A DNA stretch of 64,000 bases. Source: Acidobacteriota bacterium. GTDB taxonomy: Bacteria; Acidobacteriota; Terriglobia; Acidiferrales; UBA7541. Both the position numbers and the translations under genes were made by a program. This document shows positions 42,089 through 50,398 of the stretch, one piece after another (positions within the stretch are counted from its first letter, which is position 1; every line of letters starts with the position of its first letter). The stretch spans positions 1-64,000 of the forward strand of contig JABCZK010000024.1 in assembly GCA_013289695.1 (NCBI GenBank). The letters run 5' to 3'. Below the pieces are notes generated by a model. The model searched no databases. It was not told the DNA's origin and saw only the letters and a program-made list of their open reading frames with translations.

Positions 42089-43033
42089 TTGACCGACGAT
42101 AAATTCAAAATTTTCTGCGGTACTGCGAATCCGGCGCTGGCGAAGGCGATTTGCAAGTATGTGGGCGTGCCGCTGGGCGAAGCGGAGCACGGACAGTTCA
42201 GCGACGGCGAGACGCGTTATCAGATTCTGGAGAATGTGCGCGGGGCGGATGTATTCGTGGTGCAGCCCTGCAGTACGCCGGTGAATTTCAATCTGATGCA
42301 GTTGCTGCTGATGATTGATGCGTTCAAGCGGGCTTCGGCGTGGCGCATCACGGCGGTGGTTCCGTATTACCCGTACGCGCGGCAAGATCGCAAGGACCGG
42401 CCGCGAGTGGCGATTTCGGCGAAGCTGGTGGCGGACCTGCTGGAAACGGCGGGGGCGAGCCGGGTGCTGACCCTGGATTTGCACGCGCCACAGATTCAAG
42501 GATATTTCAATATTCCCGTGGATCACCTTTTTGCGTCGCCGGTGCTGGTGGAACATTTTCAGAAGATGAATCTGGGCGCGATCACGGTGGTTTCGCCGGA
42601 TGCGGGCGGAGTGGAGCGGGCGCGATTTTTTGCGAAGCGAATTGGCGCGCCGCTGGCGATCGTGGACAAGCGGCGCATTGACGTGAACGTGAGCGAAGTG
42701 ATGCACCTGATCGGCGACGTGGCCGGACGGCCGGCGCTGGTGATTGACGACATCATTGATACGGCAGGAACACTGGTGAAAACGGCGGAGGCGCTGCTGG
42801 AGCATGGCGCGACCAGAGTATTCGCGGCGTGCACGCATGCGGTGCTTTCCGGGCCGGCGGTGGAGCGGATTGCGAAGTCGAAGATCGAGGCGGTAGTGGT
42901 TTCGGATTCGGTTCCGCTGAGCGAAGCGGCGCAGAAGTTAGGCAAGATCACGGCGCTGAGCGTGGCGCCATTACTGGCGCGCGGCATTCAGTCCATTCAC
43001 GAAGAGACTTCGATCAGCGAATTGTTTATTTAG
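42089..43033 (+). CDS. prs: Ribose-phosphate pyrophosphokinase
   Basis: This encodes 314 residues. The start is a TTG at 42089 with GAGGGA eight bases upstream, giving the family N-terminus TDDKFKIFCGTANPALA. The flexible loop and ATP site (PYYPYARQDRKDRPRVAISAKL), LDLHAPQIQGYF and the PRPP loop (PALVIDDIIDTAGTLVKT) are intact. It makes PRPP for purine, pyrimidine and NAD synthesis. The order ispE, prs, rplY, pth is a common bacterial arrangement. Confidence 0.95.
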   Translation: MTDDKFKIFCGTANPALAKAICKYVGVPLGEAEHGQFSDGETRYQILENVRGADVFVVQPCSTPVNFNLMQLLLMIDAFKRASAWRITAVVPYYPYARQDRKDRPRVAISAKLVADLLETAGASRVLTLDLHAPQIQGYFNIPVDHLFASPVLVEHFQKMNLGAITVVSPDAGGVERARFFAKRIGAPLAIVDKRRIDVNVSEVMHLIGDVAGRPALVIDDIIDTAGTLVKTAEALLEHGATRVFAACTHAVLSGPAVERIAKSKIEAVVVSDSVPLSEAAQKLGKITALSVAPLLARGIQSIHEETSISELFI

Positions 43034-43123
43034 GGACGGGGCCGGCTTCGCGCCGGCGGATTTTTGGGAATGCAAGCTTGCCGGCGAGAGGCAGCGAAGA
43101 GCAGCCGGCGCAACGAGGGAGTC

Positions 43124-43843
43124 ATGGAGACATTTACAATCGAAGGCCAGGTACGCGAAGGGCGCGGGAAAGGTCCGGCGCGGCGCACGCGCTTGAGCGG
43201 AATGGTCCCGGCGATTCTGTACGGCGGGAAGAAGGATTCAATTTCCATTTCCGTGAACGCGAAGCAAGTGGCGCGGATTCTGCGTTCCGAGACGGGGCAC
43301 AACACGATTTTTACGGTGCAAGTGGCGTCCGGCGCGGCCGAAAAGGCGATGGTGAAGGATTGGCAGGTGGATCCGGTGAGCGGCAAGTTGCTGCACGTGG
43401 ATTTGTATCGCATCGCGATGGACGTGCGCATGCGCGTCATGGTTCCTGTGCACACGTTCGGTGAGCCGCAGGGCGTGAAGCTGCAGGGCGGCGTGTTCGA
43501 GACAGTTACGCGCGAAGTGGAAATCGAATGCTTGCCTGCGGACATCCCGGAAGAGTTCAGGGTGGACGTGACGGAGATGCTGATCGGCAAACAGTTGCGC
43601 GCCGCCGATTTGCCGTTTGACCCGGCGAAGATCAAATTACTGACGGATCCGGTCCGCGTGATCGCCCACGTTGTGGTGCTGAAGAAGGAAGAGGAACCGG
43701 TGGCGGATGCGGCCGTGACAGCGGATGCGGCGCCGGCGGAACCGGAAGTGATGAAGAAGGGCAAGAAGGAAGTGGAAGGGGAAGAAGGCGAAGCCGCGGA
43801 AGCTCCGGCGGCGAAAGCCGAGAAGTCCGAGAAGAAGAAGTAG
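43124..43843 (+). CDS. rplY: 50S ribosomal protein L25 (CTC family)
   Basis: This encodes 239 residues from ATG 43124, with GAGGGA upstream. The N-terminal L25 domain (GKGPARRTRLSGMVPAILYGG) binds 5S rRNA. The CTC-type second domain (HVDLYRIAMDVRMRVMVPVHT and later DVTEMLIGKQLRAADL) is present. A Lys/Glu/Ala-rich C-terminal tail follows (about residues 190-239). The hairpin with GCCGGC arms in the gap before it (43043-43060) may be a terminator or repeat. Confidence 0.93.
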   Translation: METFTIEGQVREGRGKGPARRTRLSGMVPAILYGGKKDSISISVNAKQVARILRSETGHNTIFTVQVASGAAEKAMVKDWQVDPVSGKLLHVDLYRIAMDVRMRVMVPVHTFGEPQGVKLQGGVFETVTREVEIECLPADIPEEFRVDVTEMLIGKQLRAADLPFDPAKIKLLTDPVRVIAHVVVLKKEEEPVADAAVTADAAPAEPEVMKKGKKEVEGEEGEAAEAPAAKAEKSEKKK

Positions 43844-43884
43844 CTTTTGGATTGCGGCGCTCGGGGCGAACGCTCAGGGTAAAA

Positions 43885-44475
43885 ATGAGACTTATCGTCG
43901 GCCTCGGAAACCCTGGCCCGGAATACGAGTTTACGCCGCACAATCTGGGCTTTCTGGCGGTGGATGCGCTGGGCGGGCGCGCGGGGATTCGGGTAACGCG
44001 GCCTGAGGCGAAATCGTACGTTGGGCTGGGCAGCATTGCCGGAAATGAAGTGGCGCTGGCCAAGCCGCAGACGATGATGAATCTGAGCGGCGCGGCGGTG
44101 CGGATGCTGCTCGAGCGGTACCAGTGCCAGGCCGCTGAGATGATCGTGCTGAGCGATGAGGCAGCGTTGCCCTGGGGCATGCTGCGGATCCGGGAACGAG
44201 GCAGCGCCGGCGGGCACAACGGATTGAAGTCGATCATTGCGTCGGTCGGGTCGAACGAATTTATTCGCGTGCGGTTGGGCGTGAAACCGGAGTATCCGCT
44301 GGAAGACATGGCGGACTACGTCTTGCACACGATGCGGAAGCCGGAGCGCGAGATTGCTGCGCAGATGGCGGCGGATGCGGCAGAAGCCGTGGAATTGATT
44401 GTGGCTGAGGGCGCGGGCAAGGCGATGGCGAAGTTCAACCGGCGCGTCGAGTCTGACGAAGAAGATTTGGAATGA
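43885..44475 (+). CDS. pth: Peptidyl-tRNA hydrolase
   Basis: This encodes 196 residues from ATG 43885. VGLGNPGPEYEFTPHNLGF contains the catalytic His, KPQTMMNLSG the substrate-binding Asn, SDEAALPWG the catalytic-pair Asp and GSAGGHNGLKSI the tRNA-binding segment. It frees tRNA from peptidyl-tRNA dropped by stalled ribosomes. It lies 41 bases after rplY and 59 before rpsF in a translation-related run. Confidence 0.95.
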   Translation: MRLIVGLGNPGPEYEFTPHNLGFLAVDALGGRAGIRVTRPEAKSYVGLGSIAGNEVALAKPQTMMNLSGAAVRMLLERYQCQAAEMIVLSDEAALPWGMLRIRERGSAGGHNGLKSIIASVGSNEFIRVRLGVKPEYPLEDMADYVLHTMRKPEREIAAQMAADAAEAVELIVAEGAGKAMAKFNRRVESDEEDLE

Positions 44476-44534
44476 AAGGTTTTTAGTTCTAAGGCCCGGA
44501 AGTTGGGAAAGAGAAGACGAGGAATCGAGGACAT

Positions 44535-44966
44535 ATGGAAGAGCGTCAGTACGACCTGATTTTTATTTGCCGGCCGGATACGCCGGAAGCGGACATCGAC
44601 AAAGTGATTGCGACCCTGGAGAGCACGGCGACGGAGAAGGGCGCGAAGATCGAGTCGGTCGCCAAGTGGGGCCGGAAGCGCATGGCGTACCGCGTGCAGA
44701 AACTGCACGAGGGATACTTTGTGTATATGGTCATCAAGACCACGCATGGCGAAGTGGTGAAAGAGCTGGAGCGCCGGTTGAAGGTGGCGGATCCGGTGAT
44801 CAAGTACCTGACCGTGCGACTGGACGAAGAATTGAAGCGGCAGGAGAAATTGAAGCGGCACCGCGAGCGTCGCGCGGCGCGCCGTCCGCGCAAGACGGTG
44901 GCTGCGCCGGCGACGCCTGTTGCGCCTATCGCGCCACCGAGCGAGCAGTCCGCGCCAACGGCGTAA
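44535..44966 (+). CDS. rpsF: 30S ribosomal protein S6
   Basis: This encodes 143 residues. YDLIFICRPDTPEADIDKVI and KWGRKRMAYRVQKLHEGYFVYM are the S6 fold. The C-terminus is extended by a basic then Ala/Pro-rich tail (about residues 105-143). It heads rpsF-rpsR-rplI; no ssb gene lies between rpsF and rpsR, where a palindromic repeat is found instead. Confidence 0.95.
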   Translation: MEERQYDLIFICRPDTPEADIDKVIATLESTATEKGAKIESVAKWGRKRMAYRVQKLHEGYFVYMVIKTTHGEVVKELERRLKVADPVIKYLTVRLDEELKRQEKLKRHRERRAARRPRKTVAAPATPVAPIAPPSEQSAPTA

Positions 44967-44979
44967 ATGGATTTCGGCT

Positions 44980-45008
44980 GTAGGGGCGCGTCTGAGACCC
45001 GCCCCTAC
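44980..45008. repeat. Palindromic repeat between rpsF and rpsR
   Basis: GTAGGGGCG (44980-44988) pairs with CGCCCCTAC (45000-45008) around CGTCTGAGACC. It closely resembles the 17850 element (one arm differs by a base or two). It lies 13 bases after the rpsF stop. Confidence 0.85.
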
Positions 45009-45054
45009 GATCCCAAGGGTATGAGATCGACGGGAAATTAGTCAGGAGAATCGA

Positions 45055-45405
45055 ATGGCAGAAGAAAACGCACCAATGCAGCAATCGCACGGCCCCTCGT
45101 CCGGAGGGATGCGGTCTTCAGGACCGGGCGGTCCCGGTGGCCCAGGCGGAGGACGTCCTGGCGGACCAGCAAAGCGCGGTAAGCGGAGTTTTGTGCGCAA
45201 GAAGAAGGTTTGCCGGTTCTGCGTGGACAAGGCCGACTTCATAGATTACAAGAAGGCCGAGATTCTGGCGCCGTTCATTCAGGAGCGCGGGAAGATTTTG
45301 CCGCGGCGCATGACCGGAACCTGTTCGCGGCACCAGCGGTGGCTGACCGTGGCGATCAAGCGGGCGCAGAATATTGCGCTGCTGCCGTTTGCCGCGGAAT
45401 TGTAG
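45055..45405 (+). CDS. rpsR: 30S ribosomal protein S18
   Basis: This encodes 116 residues, longer than the usual 75-90. A Gly/Pro-rich N-terminal extension (about residues 1-38, [15 protein letters not shown]) precedes the S18 core: [53 protein letters not shown]. CxxC and a later Cys suggest a zinc-binding (C+) form. The extension may contact neighbouring proteins or RNA; there is no sign of a second domain. Confidence 0.95.
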   Translation: MAEENAPMQQSHGPSSGGMRSSGPGGPGGPGGGRPGGPAKRGKRSFVRKKKVCRFCVDKADFIDYKKAEILAPFIQERGKILPRRMTGTCSRHQRWLTVAIKRAQNIALLPFAAEL

Positions 45406-45424
45406 TTCGCAAAGAGTTAAGGAA

Positions 45425-45457
45425 GGCGGGTACCGCAGGCGCGGGACCCGCCCCTAC
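45425..45457. repeat. Palindromic repeat between rpsR and rplI
   Basis: GACCCGCCCCTAC (45445-45457) is identical to the right arm of the 17850 element. GGCGGGT (45425-45431) is the shortened left arm, pairing with ACCCGCC (45446-45452). A further GCCGGC-type hairpin (45501-45519) follows in the same gap. Confidence 0.8.
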
Positions 45458-45549
45458 GGCTCGTTGCAGGGCTAGTGGTAGCACGGCGAAAAACAAAGAT
45501 GCCGGCCAGACGCCGGCGCTACGTTTAAAGGATTCGAGGTCCGCATATC

Positions 45550-45996
45550 ATGCAAATCATTTTGCAGGAAGACGTGGAAAAGCTGGGAAACCGCGGCGAA
45601 CTGGTGGAAGTTGCCGAGGGCTACGCGCGCAATTTTCTGCTGCCGCGCAAGCTCGGGCTGGAAGCTACGGCTGGAAATCTGAAGCGGTTGGAACGGATGC
45701 GGGCGCACTTCGCGAAGAAGGAAGCCACCGAGAAGGACGCGGCGCAAAAGCAGGGAGAACAGCTCGCGGCCGTAGCTTTGGAGTTCACGCGCAAGGCTGG
45801 AGAGAACGACCAGTTGTTCGGGTCGGTAACGTCTCTGGACGTCGCCGAGGCGCTGGCTGCGAAGGGATTCGCGATTGACCGGAAGAAGATCGTGCTGGCC
45901 GAACCGATCAAGGTGATGGGCGATTACGACGTTCCGGTGAAGCTGCATCGCGAAGTGACCGTGCATGTGAAAGTCGCGGTGAAGAAGGAAGAGTAA
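45550..45996 (+). CDS. rplI: 50S ribosomal protein L9
   Basis: This encodes 148 residues. The N-terminal MQIILQEDVEKLGNRGELVEVAEGYARNFLLP is the L9 signature, followed by the long connecting helix and a C-terminal domain with LFGSVTSLDVAEAL. It stabilises the L1 stalk base of the ribosome and limits frameshifting. It ends the S6-S18-L9 run before a strong terminator. Confidence 0.96.
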   Translation: MQIILQEDVEKLGNRGELVEVAEGYARNFLLPRKLGLEATAGNLKRLERMRAHFAKKEATEKDAAQKQGEQLAAVALEFTRKAGENDQLFGSVTSLDVAEALAAKGFAIDRKKIVLAEPIKVMGDYDVPVKLHREVTVHVKVAVKKEE

Positions 45997-46060
45997 CGCA
46001 GCGATTCCTTCGACCTGTATTTTTGCTGACGGATTATTTCCAGGAATCGCGAGAGCATCA

Positions 46061-46093
46061 GGCGTCCTGTAAGCCGGGACGCCTTCTTTTTTT
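46061..46093 (+). terminator. Intrinsic terminator after rplI
   Basis: GGCGTCC (46061-46067) pairs with GGACGCC (46077-46083) around TGTAAGCCG and is followed by TTCTTTTTTT. It lies 64 bases after the rplI stop. Confidence 0.85.
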
Positions 46094-46141
46094 GCGCCGA
46101 GGCTTTTCCACTTTTCCGAATCCTTGCACAGGCCGGTACGG

Positions 46142-46170
46142 TTGACGCGCCCGCAGCGAATGCGCACAAT
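46142..46170 (+). promoter_or_regulatory. Candidate promoter for dnaB
   Basis: TTGACG (46142-46147), 17-base spacer and CACAAT (46165-46170), four of six matches at -10. It is the only reasonable pair between the rplI terminator and dnaB. The 336-base gap (45997-46332) also holds a GGCACGGC/GCCGTGCC palindrome at 46212-46229. Confidence 0.4.
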
Positions 46171-46332
46171 CCTGCTCGCTGCCGAAGCACCACGAGTATC
46201 GGGCGACGGCAGGCACGGCAGGCCGTGCCCCTGCGACAGCAAGTCGAGCGCTTGCGCGCGCCTGCTCATAGGTGCAAAATCAGGCGAGCCGCCAATCATC
46301 AGGTAGTCGACGACGCAGCAAAAGAATAAACA

Positions 46333-47706
46333 ATGCCAGGCGACGCCACTCTCGAACGACCGTTACCGCACAATCTGGAAGCAGAGCGCAGCATTCTGGG
46401 CGCGATTCTGCTGGATAACCACGCCTTGAATGCGGCGATCGAGAAGATACGCTCGGACGATTTCTTTTTGCCGCAACACCGGCAGATTTTCGAGCGCATG
46501 GTGCAGCTGGGAGAAAAGCAGCAGGCGATCGACATCGTGACGCTGATGGAGGATTTGTCGCGGCGCGGCGAATTGGAAGCGGCGGGTGGGATTGCCTATC
46601 TTTCGCAGCTGGCGGACGGGCTGCCGCGCATCACGAACGTGGAGCATTACGCGCGAATCGTCAAAGAAAAGTCGGTGCTGCGCAACTTGATCTTTTCGGC
46701 GTCGGCAATTCAGGAGCAGGCCCTGGCGGCGGGCGACGACGCGGACGTGATTCTGGACCGCGCCGAGTCCGTGATTTTTCAGCTGGCGGAAGACCGGGTG
46801 AAGGCCGGGCTGATCGGCGTCAAAGAACTGGTTCGCGACAATTTTGAACGGCTGGAAAAAATATTCAGCGAAGGGCGGCGGATCACTGGCCTCGCCACGG
46901 GCTACGCGAACCTGGACAACGAAACGGCGGGCTTGCAGCCTTCCGAACTGATCATTCTGGCGGCGCGGCCTTCGATGGGGAAAACGGCGCTGGCGCTGAA
47001 CATCGCGGAAAATGTGGCCGTGCGCCATCGCGAACCGGTGGCGATCTTCAGCTTGGAAATGTCGAAGGAATCGCTGCTGCTGCGCTTGCTGGCATCGCAA
47101 GCGCGCGTGGACGCGCACAAATTCCGAACGGGCCACATGAACCGCGACGACTGGGGGAAAGTGACGGGCGCGCTGACAAATCTGGCGGAGGCGCCGCTGT
47201 GGATTGATGATTCTGCTTCTTCGACAGTGATGGAGATGGGCGCGAAGGCGCGGCGGCTGAAGCGCGACCGCGGGCTTTCGCTGATCATCGTGGATTATTT
47301 GCAACTGGTGGTGCCGACGAACATGGGCCGGCAGAGCAACCGTCAGGAAGAAGTTTCGGGCATGTCGCGCGCGCTGAAGGGCCTCGCGAAGGAATTGAAG
47401 GTGCCGATCGTTGTGCTGAGCCAGTTGACGCGCGCGCCGGAACGCGAGGAGCGCAAGCCGCAGCTTGCGGATTTGCGCGAGTCGGGCGCGATTGAACAGG
47501 ACGCGGACGTGGTGCTGTTCATCAACCGGCCGAATTTCTACAAGACGGATTTGCCGGATGAGGATCGCGCGAAAGCGGAGCTGATCATCGCCAAACAGCG
47601 CAACGGCCCAACCGGGAATTTGAATTTTGTTTTTCTGGCGCGACACACGCGGTTCGAAGAGGCAGCGCCGGATGCATGGAGCGCCGGAGGCGAACCGGAG
47701 GAGTAA
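46333..47706 (+). CDS. dnaB: Replicative DNA helicase DnaB
   Basis: This encodes 457 residues. The DnaB N-terminal helical domain (LPHNLEAERSILGAILLDN) is joined to a RecA-like ATPase with Walker A RPSMGKT at 212-218, a Walker B-like LSLIIVDYLQLV and a C-terminal ADVVLFINRPNFY. It unwinds DNA at the replication fork. No intein is seen. The placement after rplI is widespread. The ribosome-binding site is weak. Confidence 0.96.
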   Translation: MPGDATLERPLPHNLEAERSILGAILLDNHALNAAIEKIRSDDFFLPQHRQIFERMVQLGEKQQAIDIVTLMEDLSRRGELEAAGGIAYLSQLADGLPRITNVEHYARIVKEKSVLRNLIFSASAIQEQALAAGDDADVILDRAESVIFQLAEDRVKAGLIGVKELVRDNFERLEKIFSEGRRITGLATGYANLDNETAGLQPSELIILAARPSMGKTALALNIAENVAVRHREPVAIFSLEMSKESLLLRLLASQARVDAHKFRTGHMNRDDWGKVTGALTNLAEAPLWIDDSASSTVMEMGAKARRLKRDRGLSLIIVDYLQLVVPTNMGRQSNRQEEVSGMSRALKGLAKELKVPIVVLSQLTRAPEREERKPQLADLRESGAIEQDADVVLFINRPNFYKTDLPDEDRAKAELIIAKQRNGPTGNLNFVFLARHTRFEEAAPDAWSAGGEPEE

Positions 47707-47984
47707 CCGTCGGCCGAATCGTCCGCGCGGGGCCACGTTCGTGTCGGAATGGCCGCAGACCCGGCTACGTTATCCTGCTAGGAAATGGCCAGTCTGCAGA
47801 GATAGCCTTCCGGTAACATCCTTCCTTTCTTCTGCTTACAAGGGACTATAGCGCGGCGTGACGGTTCGCACGCCGCTGGCAGCCGTCCTGCAACAACCCA
47901 ATCTGGATGTTTACCTAAACGGCGCGAAGCGAATTGCGAATGGCAATTTCGTTCGCGTGCGCGGCGAGGAGTCTGGCATTCTAA

Positions 47985-49151
47985 ATGACGATGCCGAGAA
48001 CAATTCATTTTGCGGGACGCCCGGTGTGGGCGGAGATTTCGCTGAAGGCCATCCTGCATAACCTGCGGGTGATTCGCAAACAGGTCGGAGCGTCACGAAA
48101 AATTCTGGCGGTGGTGAAGTCGAACGCCTACGGACTCGGTGCGGTGCCGGTCGCGAAGGCGCTGCAGAAGGCCGGAACAGAATGGTTCGGCGTAACCTGC
48201 GCGAACGAAGGCGTGGAACTGCGCCAGGCGGGCATCCGCAAACGGATTCTGATTTTGACCGGGTTCTGGCCGGGCGAAGAAAAACGGCTGATTCAGAATA
48301 ATCTGACGCCTACGGTAACTCGCGTGGCTGATCTTGGCCATCTGGAGCGCAGCGCCAAGGCCGCCGGCGGAAAAACCCGGGTGCGATTTCATTTGAAGAT
48401 CAATACGGGCATGAACCGGCTGGGGATTTCCGCGGATGAAGTGGAATGCTTCGCGCAAGCGTTGGCCGGGTGCAAACAGATCGAGCTGGAAGGGACGTTC
48501 ACGCACTTCGCGTCCGCTGAGGATTTCACAGCGCAGCAGACGAACGACCAGGAGAAGATTTTTCTGTCATGTCTGGAACGCTTGCGCGCGCTCGGCGTCT
48601 CGCCCGGGATCGTGCACATGGCGAACAGCGGCGCGATTTGCGCGCGGCCGAGCACCTGGGCAGACATGGTTCGTCCTGGAGCAATTCTTTACGGTTATTA
48701 CCAGTCGTTTGACCCGCCACAAAAAAAACAGGAAGTGATGGGCCAGATGGCGTTGCAACCCAGCCTTTCGCTGCGAGCGCGCATCGTTTCGTTGCGCGAT
48801 GTGCCGGTGGGAGAAGGCGTGGGCTACGCCGCGCGTTTTGTGACCAAGCGGCCATCGCGCATTGCGGTGATCAATGCAGGATATGCGGACGGCGTGGTGC
48901 GGGCACGGACCAACCGCGGATGGGCGCTGGTGCGCGGGCATCGCGTGCCGCTGGTGGGAACGATCTCCATGGATTTGACCACGCTGGATTTGACCGACGT
49001 GCCGGAAGCTGTGCTGGGCGACGTGGTGACGATTTACGGGAAGGATGGCGAGGCTTCGATCGAAGTGTCCGAAGTGGCGCACGAGATTGGGACGGTGACG
49101 TCCGATTTGTTGTGCGCGCTGGGGCGGCGCGTGCCGAAGTTCTACGTTTAA
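47985..49151 (+). CDS. alr: Alanine racemase
   Basis: This encodes 388 residues from ATG 47985 (an ATG at 47991 is equally possible). The PLP lysine is K45 in AVVKSNAYGLG, and the second-domain motif VGYAARFVTKRPS carries the catalytic Tyr. Typical sequences for the barrel and C-terminal domain include KINTGMNRLGI, THFASAED, HMANSGAI and VPLVGTISMDLTTLD. It makes D-alanine for peptidoglycan. The gene stands alone in + orientation after dnaB. Confidence 0.95.
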   Translation: MTMPRTIHFAGRPVWAEISLKAILHNLRVIRKQVGASRKILAVVKSNAYGLGAVPVAKALQKAGTEWFGVTCANEGVELRQAGIRKRILILTGFWPGEEKRLIQNNLTPTVTRVADLGHLERSAKAAGGKTRVRFHLKINTGMNRLGISADEVECFAQALAGCKQIELEGTFTHFASAEDFTAQQTNDQEKIFLSCLERLRALGVSPGIVHMANSGAICARPSTWADMVRPGAILYGYYQSFDPPQKKQEVMGQMALQPSLSLRARIVSLRDVPVGEGVGYAARFVTKRPSRIAVINAGYADGVVRARTNRGWALVRGHRVPLVGTISMDLTTLDLTDVPEAVLGDVVTIYGKDGEASIEVSEVAHEIGTVTSDLLCALGRRVPKFYV

Positions 49152-49203
49152 CCTCTGATTTCCCTCTTGCAGTGCGCGCCCTTCGCCGTATGATCAAGCC
49201 GAC

Positions 49204-50028
49204 ATGAAACCATTTTTGATCGTGGCGCTGTTCGCTTCGCTCGTGGGAGCCTCCGCGACGCCCGAATATTCCATTCAAGCGATACGCTACGCCAGCTCTC
49301 CGGGTGTGCAGCTCTCCGAGCTGGTGGTGGGCGGGCCAAAAGACCAGAAAGTTGAGATTGCCATGGTGGTTTGGCTGATTCGCGGCGGGGGGCATACGAT
49401 TCTTTTCGACAGCGGCTTTCATCGGGACACTTTTGTGAAGGATTTTCCGATGAAAGATTATCTGCGGCCCGACAAGGCGGTGGAAACTGCTGGAGCAGAG
49501 CCGGAGGACGTCACGGACGTCGTCATCAGCCATGCGCACTGGGATCATATGGGCGGGATCGACCTGTTTCCGAAGGCGAACGTCTGGATTCAAAAGGAAG
49601 AGTATCGCTACTACACCATGGATGCGTGGCAGCCGGGCGGAAACCACGGCGGCATAGATCCGGAAGACGCCAAGGAACTTTTACAAGTAAATGCCGAGGG
49701 TCGCATGCATCTGGTGGATGGCGATAACGTCGAAATTTTTCCGGGCATTCGCGCTTACACCGGCGCGCGGCACACCTATGCTTCGCAATATCTGAGGGTG
49801 GAAGGGAATCCTACGTTCGTGCTGGCTTCGGACAATTGTTATTTCTACCTTAATCTTTCCTCGCACCTGGCCAGCGCAACGTTCAGCGATGCCGATCATG
49901 CGGCCAACATCGCAGCGCAGTCGCGGATGATCGAGCTGGCGGGGTCGCCGGACCGCGTGGTACCCGGGCATGACGCGCTGCAATTCCAGAAGTTCCCTGC
50001 TGAAGGACGCGTGGCCAAGATAAAGTAG
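49204..50028 (+). CDS. Secreted metallo-beta-lactamase-fold hydrolase, AHL-lactonase-like
   Basis: This encodes 274 residues with a signal peptide (MKPFLIVALFASLVGASA). The zinc motif is H110-x-H112-x-D114-H115 (HAHWDH), with later His in ARHTYASQ, Asp in LASDNCYF and His in VPGHD, matching the N-acyl homoserine lactonase subgroup. The family opens lactone rings, which would quench quorum-sensing signals; other esters are possible. A Tyr near the active site appears as HTYAS, not the SAGHTPG of standard lactonases, so the substrate is uncertain. Confidence 0.8.
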   Translation: MKPFLIVALFASLVGASATPEYSIQAIRYASSPGVQLSELVVGGPKDQKVEIAMVVWLIRGGGHTILFDSGFHRDTFVKDFPMKDYLRPDKAVETAGAEPEDVTDVVISHAHWDHMGGIDLFPKANVWIQKEEYRYYTMDAWQPGGNHGGIDPEDAKELLQVNAEGRMHLVDGDNVEIFPGIRAYTGARHTYASQYLRVEGNPTFVLASDNCYFYLNLSSHLASATFSDADHAANIAAQSRMIELAGSPDRVVPGHDALQFQKFPAEGRVAKIK

Positions 50029-50230
50029 GCATGGTCGGCGCCTAATGTTCTGGCTGACGTTGGCGGCGCGCGGCCGTCGCGGTCCACTATGCCAGTTCCC
50101 TAACCATTCAGCTGTGCCTTAGTCCAATTATATTAGCGAATGCGCCCGGCCGGGCTGCCGTGCGGCTCCGCAATGACCCGGCCCTGAGGCATACGAGTTT
50201 GCTTGGGTTACGCGGCGGAAACACAGCTCA

Positions 50231-50261
50231 TTGACTGGGGCTTCGTACCCGGTGCTATACT
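50231..50261 (+). promoter_or_regulatory. Extended -10 promoter for the PIN/TRAM gene
   Basis: TTGACT (50231-50236), a 19-base spacer and TATACT (50256-50261) with TG one base before it (extended -10). It implies a leader of about 130 bases before the ATG at 50399. Confidence 0.6.
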
Positions 50262-50347
50262 CTGGAGTTCATAAGGATTTTATAAAGCAAGTCCGATCAT
50301 TCCGGCGGGGCGCTCCAAAATATCATAGGCCGGAAAAAAGAACTCGA

Positions 50348-50378
50348 GGCGAAGCAAGGGAGCGAGATTCGCCTTTTT
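50348..50378 (+). promoter_or_regulatory. Terminator-like hairpin in the PIN/TRAM leader (possible attenuator)
   Basis: GGCGAA (50348-50353) pairs with TTCGCC (50368-50373) around a 14-base loop and runs into TTTTT (50374-50378). It lies only 20 bases before the start codon and after a good promoter, so read-through could be controlled; a ribosome-binding site AAGGTGG follows it. Confidence 0.45.
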
Positions 50379-50398
50379 CATAATCATAAGGTGGAACC

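Noticed and set aside
43043..43070. GCCGGC hairpin before rplY as terminator of prs
   Set aside because: The T-run is short and displaced by GGA; it may just as well be one of the dispersed palindromes.
46363..47736. 457-codon minus-strand frame opposite dnaB
   Set aside because: Arg/Gln/His-rich with no similarity; DnaB motifs on the + strand are complete.
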